Assembly (NCBI GenBank): GCA_035362115.1
Contig: DAOSDD010000130.1
Span: 1 to 12,162, forward strand
DNA: 12,162 nt
Reading direction: 5' to 3'
From: DUMC01 sp035362115
GTDB lineage: Bacteria > Bacillota > Clostridia > Acetivibrionales > DUMC01
The position numbers were made by a program, and so were the translations under genes. A model generated the notes under the pieces. It was not told where the DNA came from, made no database searches, and saw nothing but the letters and a program-made list of their open reading frames with translations. How positions within the stretch are numbered: the first letter of the stretch is position 1; the number at the start of each line of letters is the position of its first letter. This document shows positions 1 to 6,955 of this stretch, in pieces.

Positions 1-1343
1 CACCTTGTATTATCAACATTTTGCAATGGAATGGCATCTTCCCTTGTGAATCCCGGAATACGATAACCATCCTCATCAAGTATTTCTCCCGCAACCTTTC
101 CTGAGGAAGCATCGGCATTTATGTAAATATTTGAATATCCATCAAAATCTATGCTCTTTAATGTAATCTGTCCAATATTGTTTATAGGTTTTATCCCTGC
201 AAATCTATCTTTCTTTATAACCGCATATCCTATACCCGTTGCCATATTATAGTCATCGCCGCTTACCACACCGCCTGACACACCGCCGAAATATATTCTA
301 ATCTCATCATCAAGTATAATTGGTGTGGAATTTGTCAATATTGAACCACAATCAAACAATTTTCCACTTTTAGATATAAATGGTTGTCTCCTGAATGGGC
401 GCTCCCATTTTAAACCATCATCACTTACTGCAAGTTCAATTTCTAATGTACCGCCATTGTTCTTTCTATTAAGAACCTGAATTAATGAAAAATAAAGCCC
501 TTCATAATAAAACACCGGCGAAGCATGAAATTCCAAGTAATCATCATCATATTCATCAGGTGTAAGTATTAGCTCAGGTTTTGACCATTGTATAAAATCT
601 ATACTTTCTGTTCTTCCCATGGCATGTTTCCAGAACATTCTGCCATCCGGACCATCAATCCACATTTTGCCATATATTGCCCAGCACTCTTTTTCGAAAT
701 CATAAAACGGATCTACAGCATCCGAAATTGAAAGGGGTACCAGCCATTCCTTCCCTCTTTCATATCTAAGTGGAGTTTCATCTCCTCTTGAACCATAACT
801 CGATATAAGAACAGGAGCATGAGGATACTTATTCCATTTTATTCCGTCAGCAGAGAAAGCAATACAAAGTCCGGGAAACTCTTTTCCTCCTGACATATTC
901 CAGTCGAAATATGCCATTTTATATTTCTTTTCAGGCTCCTTTGAATTTTCATCAACAATTACTCCTGCGCCATATCTGCAAGAAAAACCTCCGTTTCCCA
1001 ACAATACAATATTAGTCTCTGCTATGCCATTGTAAGAATAGAGACCGAGATTTGGTTTTATCCAATTCACTCCGTCTACAGATTCTGCATAACATACAAC
1101 ACACTGGTGTGTACGTTCATTGGCTTTTTTCCCGGAAAATGCCTGATACCATAACTGGTAGCAACCTGTATTGGGATTCCGATATTGGCTGTTGTATCCG
1201 ATATGCACTTCCCAGGGGGCTTCCGGAATAATATGAGGGTTGCCGGGATGCTGCACGGCAGCTGAAACAAATCTTTGAGTTGACGGTCGGTAGTGTATAT
1301 GTTTGTCAGTTGCCATAAGAAAAGTACATTGTTCTTTTTTCAA
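1..1343 (-). CDS. GH32/GH43-like five-bladed beta-propeller glycosidase-family protein (3' end beyond the window)
   Basis: The minus strand is open for 447 codons from a TTG at 1343-1341 to the left edge. TTG is chosen because GGAGGT lies 7 nt upstream; the first in-frame ATG (1316) has no such site. Propeller-type repeats are visible: YQLWYQ near residue 62, AESVDGVNW near 86-94, AFSADGIKW near 162-170, AVSDDGLKW near 305-313. From about residue 390 a C-terminal beta-sandwich begins (IYINADASSGKVAGEILDEDG, IPGFTREDAIPL), as in bacterial GH32/GH43-superfamily proteins; only a few tens of residues should be missing. There is no WMNDPNG signature and no signal peptide, so this is a cytoplasmic protein not typical of GH32 invertases; activity and substrate cannot be assigned. 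It follows the transporter genes 82 nt after the binding-protein gene, which suggests it handles the imported sugar. A truncated paralogue lies at 9771-10268. Confidence 0.85.
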   Translation of the reverse strand, partial: MKKEQCTFLMATDKHIHYRPSTQRFVSAAVQHPGNPHIIPEAPWEVHIGYNSQYRNPNTGCYQLWYQAFSGKKANERTHQCVVCYAESVDGVNWIKPNLGLYSYNGIAETNIVLLGNGGFSCRYGAGVIVDENSKEPEKKYKMAYFDWNMSGGKEFPGLCIAFSADGIKWNKYPHAPVLISSYGSRGDETPLRYERGKEWLVPLSISDAVDPFYDFEKECWAIYGKMWIDGPDGRMFWKHAMGRTESIDFIQWSKPELILTPDEYDDDYLEFHASPVFYYEGLYFSLIQVLNRKNNGGTLEIELAVSDDGLKWERPFRRQPFISKSGKLFDCGSILTNSTPIILDDEIRIYFGGVSGGVVSGDDYNMATGIGYAVIKKDRFAGIKPINNIGQITLKSIDFDGYSNIYINADASSGKVAGEILDEDGYRIPGFTREDAIPLQNVDNTR

Positions 1344-1367
1344 AATTGTTACCTCCACACAAAATTT

Positions 1368-1410
1368 TGGCAGGAATAATTTTCTAAAGTATTAGCAATT
1401 ATTCCTGCCA
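1368..1410 (-). promoter_or_regulatory. Stem-loop between the solute-binding protein and propeller genes
   Basis: A perfect 14 bp inverted repeat (arms 1368-1381 and 1397-1410, TGGCAGGAATAATT and its complement, 15 nt loop) begins 15 nt after the binding-protein stop codon and ends 11 nt before the Shine-Dalgarno site of the propeller gene. No T-run follows the stem on the minus strand, so it is not a textbook terminator. Stem-loops here in sugar-transporter operons often protect the binding-protein mRNA or lower downstream expression; that role is inferred. Confidence 0.6.
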
Positions 1411-1425
1411 GGCAAGCACATGAGT

Positions 1426-3093
1426 TTACTTAAAATTGTCTATTTTTTCATTAAATCTCTTGTATGCCGGATTATAGACTCCATCAATAAGATCCTTAAT
1501 TTTATATTTTTCGGTAAGCTCTTTTACAAACTCATCCCACTGTTCAATAGGCCTTGTTCCTGTTATAAATTTTAGTGTATTTTCATCTACAAAAGATTCC
1601 AGGTCGGTCACTATTCTGTCTCTTAAAATTCTTTCACTATCATTATAAACTAGTAAGGGGAAGGGTAATTTTGTTGCAATATTTTTCAAGCTATTATTCC
1701 ACTCTTTATCCCTTTCATCCCATTTAATAACCTGAGCCCATGCATCCCAATCTTCATATGTTCCAAATGAATGCATGCCATAAGCCTCAGCCCTATACCA
1801 GCCTGCTTCATCATCTTCTTTTGTATTAAACATTTTTTCCTGCATTATTTTTTCACCATTAACCACTTTATATGAATCCCCTTCAATACCCCAATTAACA
1901 AGGATTCTTCCTTCTTCACTAAAGCCATAATTAAAATACCTTATTGCTGCATTTGGATTCTTGCAATATTTTGTTATAGCAAAACCTCCTGCTAAAGCAT
2001 TTTTCCTTTGTATCTCAATTTTGCTGACATATTGAGAAATTGGGGGTAATACTACCGTAAGCTGCGCATTCTCATTAACCGGTTTGAGATAAGTCTTTGT
2101 AAAACCTCCACATACGCTATTCGAACCCCATATTACACCTCCAAGAGTAGAGTCTTCACTTTTTAACAGTTCAACAACTCTTGCTTGCTGGTCACCTGGT
2201 TCAAACATTTTATGATCAATCAGATTATTCTTATATAAGTTTGCTACCCATGCTATATAATCTTTATATCCTGGTTTTAAAAGCTCAATTTCAAAAGTTC
2301 CGTCAGCTCCTGGATATGCAATTTTATCATATATTCCAAAGCCTGGCCTTAGGTATTGAATAAAGTGCCAGTATCTTCCTGTTAACGGAACCTCATCGGC
2401 CTTTCCATTTTTATTTGCATCACCATTTTTAAAAGCCTGCAAAACACCGGTAAAATCGTCAATGGTAACAGGCACCTTTAAGGATAACTGAGTCATCCAA
2501 TCTTCTCTTAAGCAAATTGATGGCAGATTCTCCTTACCTGTTGTAATAGTAGAAGGGAAGCTATGCATTCTCCCATCATCAAGAGTATTCGCAACAATGA
2601 TTTCGGGATATTTCTGCATTGCTTTTATCATGTCCAGTCCATCTGTTTTAAGATATGGCATAAGATCTATCAATATGCCATTCTGAAGCAATATATCGGC
2701 TTTTGCGCCCTTGGGTAATATTAACATGTCAGGGAGATCGCTTCCAGACGCAAGTTGTGTATTCATGGTTGTTGCATATTCACTGCCAGGGTACATTATC
2801 CATTTGATTTTAACATTTGTGTTCTTTTCCATTTCTTTTAATATAGGCCAATCAGTTTTTTGGCTGGGCATAGAATAATTGTTATAATCCATTGAATAGC
2901 TTAGTGCAAAAGACACCTCTGCAGGTTCTCCGGTATTGCCGGTCCCTTTTGTATCTTTTAAATCTGCATCTGTTTTAGTGCCTTCTTTTTGCGTAATACT
3001 TGTGCCACCTTTGTTATCTGCTTTCTGAACACAACCTGCAAGAAGAGAAAACGCCATGGTTAAAATTAACATACTTGCCAGTAATTTTTTCAT
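1426..3093 (-). CDS. Extracellular solute-binding lipoprotein of a CUT1 sugar ABC transporter (LplA-like)
   Basis: This 555-residue protein should be the membrane-anchored receptor that captures an oligosaccharide and delivers it to the two permeases encoded just upstream. The N terminus is a lipoprotein signal: MKK, a hydrophobic stretch, and the lipobox LLAGC with the lipidated cysteine at residue 21. A hydrophilic G/T/K/D-rich linker (about 22-57) follows. The domain starting near residue 60 carries marks of the large family-1 binding proteins: TQLASGSDLPDMLILP near 112-127, and a Ca-binding-like loop DANKNGKADE at 225-234 followed by VPLTG. The length matches the LplA/YtcQ-type group (about 500-560 residues). 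AAGGAGG lies 9 nt before the ATG. The gene follows permease 2 after 82 nt and a stem-loop lies downstream. The substrate cannot be read from the sequence. Confidence 0.93.
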   Translation of the reverse strand: MKKLLASMLILTMAFSLLAGCVQKADNKGGTSITQKEGTKTDADLKDTKGTGNTGEPAEVSFALSYSMDYNNYSMPSQKTDWPILKEMEKNTNVKIKWIMYPGSEYATTMNTQLASGSDLPDMLILPKGAKADILLQNGILIDLMPYLKTDGLDMIKAMQKYPEIIVANTLDDGRMHSFPSTITTGKENLPSICLREDWMTQLSLKVPVTIDDFTGVLQAFKNGDANKNGKADEVPLTGRYWHFIQYLRPGFGIYDKIAYPGADGTFEIELLKPGYKDYIAWVANLYKNNLIDHKMFEPGDQQARVVELLKSEDSTLGGVIWGSNSVCGGFTKTYLKPVNENAQLTVVLPPISQYVSKIEIQRKNALAGGFAITKYCKNPNAAIRYFNYGFSEEGRILVNWGIEGDSYKVVNGEKIMQEKMFNTKEDDEAGWYRAEAYGMHSFGTYEDWDAWAQVIKWDERDKEWNNSLKNIATKLPFPLLVYNDSERILRDRIVTDLESFVDENTLKFITGTRPIEQWDEFVKELTEKYKIKDLIDGVYNPAYKRFNEKIDNFK

Positions 3094-3175
3094 TTTAACA
3101 CTCCTCCTTGTATAATATTTTATATATAATAATCTGGTACTCCATTTAATTAATAAAGCATAAATATAGACCGAT

Positions 3176-4090
3176 TCAGCCTTTAAGGGCTCCTATCATA
3201 ACGCCTTGAATAAAATATTTCTGCAAAAATGGATATACCATAATTATTGGGGCTATAACAAAAATTATAAGGGCATATTTAAGCTGCATTCCGGCTAACA
3301 TAGACATGCTTTCATTTCCATGAGCAGAAGCAAGCTGATTTTGTGCATTTGATAAAATGTCTGAATTCCTCAGAAGTACCCTCATTAAATAAAGCTGAAG
3401 AGTTTGCTTTTCTCTGCTTGGAATATATATCATAACATTAAAGTATGCATTCCAATGGCCCACAATTGTGTATAGGGCAATAACAGCAAGTATCGGCTTG
3501 CAAAGCGGAACAACTATCTTAAATAAAATGCCTATATCATTCATTCCATCTATCCTGGCTGCCTCAAGAAGATTTTCATGAATATTGCCTTGTATATATG
3601 TTCTTACTAAAACAATATTCCATGTTGAAATAATTCCGGGAAGTATTACCGACCACATAGTATCATATAAATGAAGTTTTTTTATCAAGATAAATGAGGG
3701 AATCAATCCACCGCTAATAAACATGGGTATCAAAAACAGGCTGGTCATTATTTTTTTAAAAATATAATCCTTCCTTGTAAGTGGAAATGCTGCCATAAAA
3801 GTGAATGTTACTACAAAAACTGTAGATATTGAAGTATATACAATTGTATTTAAATATGCACGCCAAATACCTTTCTCACTTACCACGATTTTATAAGCAT
3901 CTAAAGTAAAACCTTTTGGCAAAAGATAAACCTTGCCTTTAAGCACCTGATCAAAGTTTGATACTGATAAGCTTAAAACATGTATAAAAGGATATAAGGT
4001 AATTATTATTGCGAAAAATATAATAAGATATATTATCGTATCATAAAAAATATCACCGGTACTTCTTTTATATTTAATTCTCTGTTCCAT
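3176..4090 (-). CDS. CUT1 carbohydrate ABC transporter permease, LplC/MalG type
   Basis: This 304-residue integral membrane protein is one of the two subunits forming the sugar channel. About six hydrophobic segments are visible (near 18-40, 83-103, 113-136, 144-163, 200-217, 271-290). The cytoplasmic EAA loop that docks the ATPase lies near 171-199, with EAARIDGMND as its core. The C terminus KYFIQGVMIGALKG is the family's typical ending (YPFLQKYFxxGxMIGxxKG). GGGAGGT lies 10 nt before the ATG. The gene is 37 nt downstream of its partner permease and 82 nt upstream of the binding-protein gene. The tail of a paralogue is preserved at 10490-10705. No ATPase gene is in this window, which fits LplB/LplC-type systems that share a MsmX-like ATPase. 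Confidence 0.94.
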   Translation of the reverse strand: MEQRIKYKRSTGDIFYDTIIYLIIFFAIIITLYPFIHVLSLSVSNFDQVLKGKVYLLPKGFTLDAYKIVVSEKGIWRAYLNTIVYTSISTVFVVTFTFMAAFPLTRKDYIFKKIMTSLFLIPMFISGGLIPSFILIKKLHLYDTMWSVILPGIISTWNIVLVRTYIQGNIHENLLEAARIDGMNDIGILFKIVVPLCKPILAVIALYTIVGHWNAYFNVMIYIPSREKQTLQLYLMRVLLRNSDILSNAQNQLASAHGNESMSMLAGMQLKYALIIFVIAPIIMVYPFLQKYFIQGVMIGALKG

Positions 4091-4127
4091 TATACATATG
4101 ACCTCCCATATAAGTTTTTTATACTTA

Positions 4128-5042
4128 TCATAAAAAGGTTGCCATTTTAATTTTCTTAGCTATACTGTTAAATGTAAATAGCAACACAAGGCTAATGATT
4201 GCATTCATCAGGCTAATTGCAGTTCCAAAGCTGTATTGGGCTTCAATCAGGCCTGTTCTGTATACATAAGTTGATATTACATCTGCTGTCTCATAAATAG
4301 CAGGATTATACAAAAGAATAACCTTTTCCGAACCTATGGAGAAAAGGCTTGCAAAGTTGAGTATCAATACAATACTTATTGTGGGAAGTATACCCGGCAT
4401 AGTTATATATTTTGTTCTTTGCATTCTGGAAGCCCCATCTATTTCTGCCACTTGGTATAACGTAGGGTCTATACTTGCTATTGCGGATAGGTACAATATG
4501 GATGACCACCCAAAAGTCTGCCAAATTCCAGACCAAACATAAATATGCCTGAAATATTTAGGATCCATAAAGAAATTAATTTTTTTACCTGTTATCGATA
4601 ATATAAAGTTATTAATTATTCCTCCTTCTGTTGAAAACATATTTACAATAAGTCCACATATAACAACAGTGGATATGAAGTGAGGAAGGTAACTTATTGT
4701 TTGCGCAACTTTCCTTAATCTGGGACTGTATAATTCATTTAAGCATAATGCAAATATTATAGGAATTGGGAATCCGGCAAAAATGGAATATATATTTAAT
4801 AAAAATGTATTTCTAATAAGCCTCCACGCTAAAGGGCTTTCAAAAAAACGCTGAAATTGTGATAAACCCACCCATTTTTCCAAACTAAAAAACGGCTGCC
4901 CGGGGAAATAATCTTGAAAGGCAATTACAATACCATACATGGGTATATAGCTAAATATTATAAGTAATGCAACAGGAATAACACTTAACATAATCAAATA
5001 TTTATCTCTTGATAACTTAATTAAAGTAGATTTTGGTATCAC
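4128..5042 (-). CDS. CUT1 sugar ABC transporter permease, LplB type
   Basis: This 304-residue protein is the partner channel subunit. The N terminus has the LplB-family look (KYLIMLSVIPVALLIIFSYIPMYGIVIAF), a first membrane segment followed by FQDYFPGQPFF. Further segments lie near 80-100, 118-134, 168-190, 221-236 and 273-291. The EAA loop is at about 196-220 with AEIDGASRMQRTKYITMPG. The start is GTG at 5042-5040 with GAGAGGG 8 nt upstream; no nearby ATG competes. It is the first transporter gene after the response regulator, separated from it by a 145 nt gap that holds a promoter candidate, so the transport genes may be a separately induced transcript. The substrate is unknown; complex plant polysaccharide fragments are usual for this family. 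Confidence 0.94.
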   Translation of the reverse strand: MIPKSTLIKLSRDKYLIMLSVIPVALLIIFSYIPMYGIVIAFQDYFPGQPFFSLEKWVGLSQFQRFFESPLAWRLIRNTFLLNIYSIFAGFPIPIIFALCLNELYSPRLRKVAQTISYLPHFISTVVICGLIVNMFSTEGGIINNFILSITGKKINFFMDPKYFRHIYVWSGIWQTFGWSSILYLSAIASIDPTLYQVAEIDGASRMQRTKYITMPGILPTISIVLILNFASLFSIGSEKVILLYNPAIYETADVISTYVYRTGLIEAQYSFGTAISLMNAIISLVLLFTFNSIAKKIKMATFL

Positions 5043-5088
5043 AATTATTTCCCTCTCACTTCAGTAATAATTTTCTTGTTATATCTAA

Positions 5089-5146
5089 ATTATATATAAA
5101 TTATATACTAGCTGGTCAATGAATACTGTTTAATAATTCTAGAATT
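5089..5146 (-). promoter_or_regulatory. Candidate promoter and upstream palindrome before the permease genes
   Basis: In the 145 nt gap between the response regulator and the first permease, the minus strand has TTGACC (5119-5114) followed after 17 nt by TATATA (5096-5091), or after 19 nt by TATAAT (5094-5089): a plausible sigma-A promoter. A perfect 12 bp palindrome AATTCTAGAATT (5146-5135) sits 15 nt upstream of the -35 box, where an AraC-type activator such as the adjacent regulator could bind. The boxes are seen directly; the function is inferred. Confidence 0.45.
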
Positions 5147-5187
5147 CGTTTAATTTTTTTGTTTATATGAAAGTAAAACCAGATTTT

Positions 5188-6930
5188 TCAGATATCATTC
5201 TCCGGAATCTCACCATACTTCAATTCATTCAATCTGTATTGCAACGGAGACACCCCGCACAATTTTTTAAAAACTGTGCAAAAATATCTATAGTCCGAAT
5301 ATCCGACCTTTTCTGCTATATTATATATAGGCAAATCAAGATTCTTTAATAGTTCTTTTGAATTATTAACTCTAACTTTAGTTATATATTCAGAAATGGT
5401 AATTCCTGTTTCTTTCTTAAAATATGTACTTAAATATGAAGGGTTAAGAAAAAATTCCTCTGCCAATTTATTAAGACTTAAGTCAGTATTAAAATTGGAC
5501 TTAATAAATGCCTTTATTTTCTGTATTATGAAACTATCTTCATCATTAATAATTGCTAAAATTTGATTTACCATATTTAGCAATATATCATTGAATAATA
5601 TTAGTAGTTCTGTAGAATTAATAGAACGTGAAATCTTAGTATATAATTCATCAGTTGTTATATACTCTATACTAAACTTTCTATCGTTTATTCTTTTCAC
5701 AAAAAGAATATATACTTCAACACATCTTAAAAAAACAGTAAGTCTATTGTTAATACCAGCTAATAATATTTCATCAAAAAAATGTTTTAGATCAATAGTA
5801 AAGTTTTTAAATTTCTCCTCAAACATTTTATCAATAAATCCTTCTGCTGCCAGGATAAAAGCTTCATGAAGCTTTGATTTAATCCTATCCTTATCCTTGT
5901 CTATATCTTTATCTATATCTTTTTCTATATCTTTATCTATATCTTTATCTATATCTATATTTATATCGAAATCGAATAATTTCCTGTCTTTTTTAAACGC
6001 TTTTAGTATGATATTACTTATATCACTTCTTATATCACTTACAGTTAATATTGTTCCCTTGTTTTTAAAAAACGTATAATCTAATGTGTAATATGCTTCA
6101 GTTTTTGATTTATTAATATCTTTAAACGGAACAAAAGATCCTATTCCTGCATTTAGGGTTACACTTTCAATATTTAAATCTATCCATTCTTTAAACTCAT
6201 TAGCTTCATAAATAATTTGCTTCTGAAACAGCTTAGTATTACTGTTAGGCAAAATTACTAAAATATTGTTATCAAGGAAAACCGGATAATTCATCTTTGT
6301 CCAGTAATCCATACACGCATTCAAGTATTTGTCAGTTAAATACACACCACTTTTTTCATTTTGAATAGTGGCTGCAATTATGCATGTATTTTCTATAGAT
6401 ATATTAAGTATTGAACCATCAGCAAAGCCAAGCAAATTCGCATCAGGTATAAAGTTGCTGTTTATAAGCTTAAACCCCAATAATTGCCAATGCATTTTTA
6501 TGTTATTCTCAAGCAATATACGATTGTTGATTTTTCCCATTTCCTCAGCTTTTTCCGAATCCAGCAATGTTTTAAGTTTTCTTAATTCTTCAAATAATTT
6601 TTTTTCATTTAGGGGTTTTAATAAGTATGCATTTACATTGTATTCAATAGCTTTTTGTGCATATTCAAAATCTTCATAACCACTCAAAATTATTTTTTTA
6701 ATACGAGGCTTTGTTTCATAAAGTATTTTACAGAGCTCAATACCATCCATTGTTGGCATTTTTATGTCAATAACTACTACATCAGGGTTTTCTTTTTCAA
6801 TAGCTTCTAATGCTTCCAATCCATTTGAAGCACATGCACAAACTCCAAAACCCATATTGTCCCACTTAATAGATTTCGCGAGACCTTCTCTTATGTGAAA
6901 TTCATCATCTGTAATTACAACCTTATAAAT
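5188..6930 (-). CDS. YesN-like response regulator (receiver plus AraC-type HTH), apparent ATT start
   Basis: This is the transcription activator partner of the kinase encoded 25 nt upstream. From an ATT at 6930 it is 580 residues. Receiver domain 1-120: acidic pocket D8-D9-E10, phosphoacceptor D55 (VIDIKMP), S83 (ILSGYED) and K105 (LLKPLNE), all canonical. A middle region (about 125-290, AGIGSFVPFKDINKSKTEAYYTL) resembles the degenerate GGDEF-like domain of YesN proteins. A DIDK-type repeat linker spans about 319-351, then a helical part and two AraC helix-turn-helix motifs near 475-566 (LSLNKLAEEFFLNPSYLSTYFKK; IYNIAEKVGYSDYRYFCTVFKK). The first in-frame ATG (6855) would remove 25 residues including the acidic pocket, so it is unlikely to be the real start. 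No ATG, GTG or TTG lies in frame between 6855 and the upstream stop; GGGGATGAT precedes the ATT, which sits where family members have Met before YKVVI. The gene could instead carry a start mutation. Confidence 0.88.
   Translation of the reverse strand: MYKVVITDDEFHIREGLAKSIKWDNMGFGVCACASNGLEALEAIEKENPDVVVIDIKMPTMDGIELCKILYETKPRIKKIILSGYEDFEYAQKAIEYNVNAYLLKPLNEKKLFEELRKLKTLLDSEKAEEMGKINNRILLENNIKMHWQLLGFKLINSNFIPDANLLGFADGSILNISIENTCIIAATIQNEKSGVYLTDKYLNACMDYWTKMNYPVFLDNNILVILPNSNTKLFQKQIIYEANEFKEWIDLNIESVTLNAGIGSFVPFKDINKSKTEAYYTLDYTFFKNKGTILTVSDIRSDISNIILKAFKKDRKLFDFDINIDIDKDIDKDIEKDIDKDIDKDKDRIKSKLHEAFILAAEGFIDKMFEEKFKNFTIDLKHFFDEILLAGINNRLTVFLRCVEVYILFVKRINDRKFSIEYITTDELYTKISRSINSTELLILFNDILLNMVNQILAIINDEDSFIIQKIKAFIKSNFNTDLSLNKLAEEFFLNPSYLSTYFKKETGITISEYITKVRVNNSKELLKNLDLPIYNIAEKVGYSDYRYFCTVFKKLCGVSPLQYRLNELKYGEIPENDI
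5896..5955 (-). repeat. 12 bp in-frame tandem repeat encoding DIDK units
   Basis: Five consecutive copies of GATATAGATAAA (minus strand) lie inside the response regulator gene, two with single-codon changes (GAA for GAT; GAC AAG for GAT AAA). Degenerate copies extend to about 5887 and 5967. Each unit adds the four residues DIDK, so copy-number change keeps the reading frame. It encodes a highly charged linker between the middle domain and the DNA-binding half. Confidence 0.85.
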
Positions 6931-6955
6931 AAAATCATCCCCATAAAAATAATTA

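Noticed and set aside
1076..1270. 64-codon minus-strand frame inside the propeller gene
   Set aside because: It is an alternative frame; the real frame has clear family motifs and is open for 447 codons through this stretch.
4306..4536. 76-codon minus-strand frame inside permease 1
   Set aside because: It overlaps the EAA-loop coding sequence in a shifted frame and shows no family features.
5897..6079. Plus-strand frame rich in SISLSIS
   Set aside because: It is the antisense reading of the DIDK microsatellite in the response regulator.
6928..6944. ATG codons at 6944 and 6938 as response regulator starts
   Set aside because: Both are in another frame, which ends after a few codons at a TAA; no convincing -1 slippery heptamer is present.
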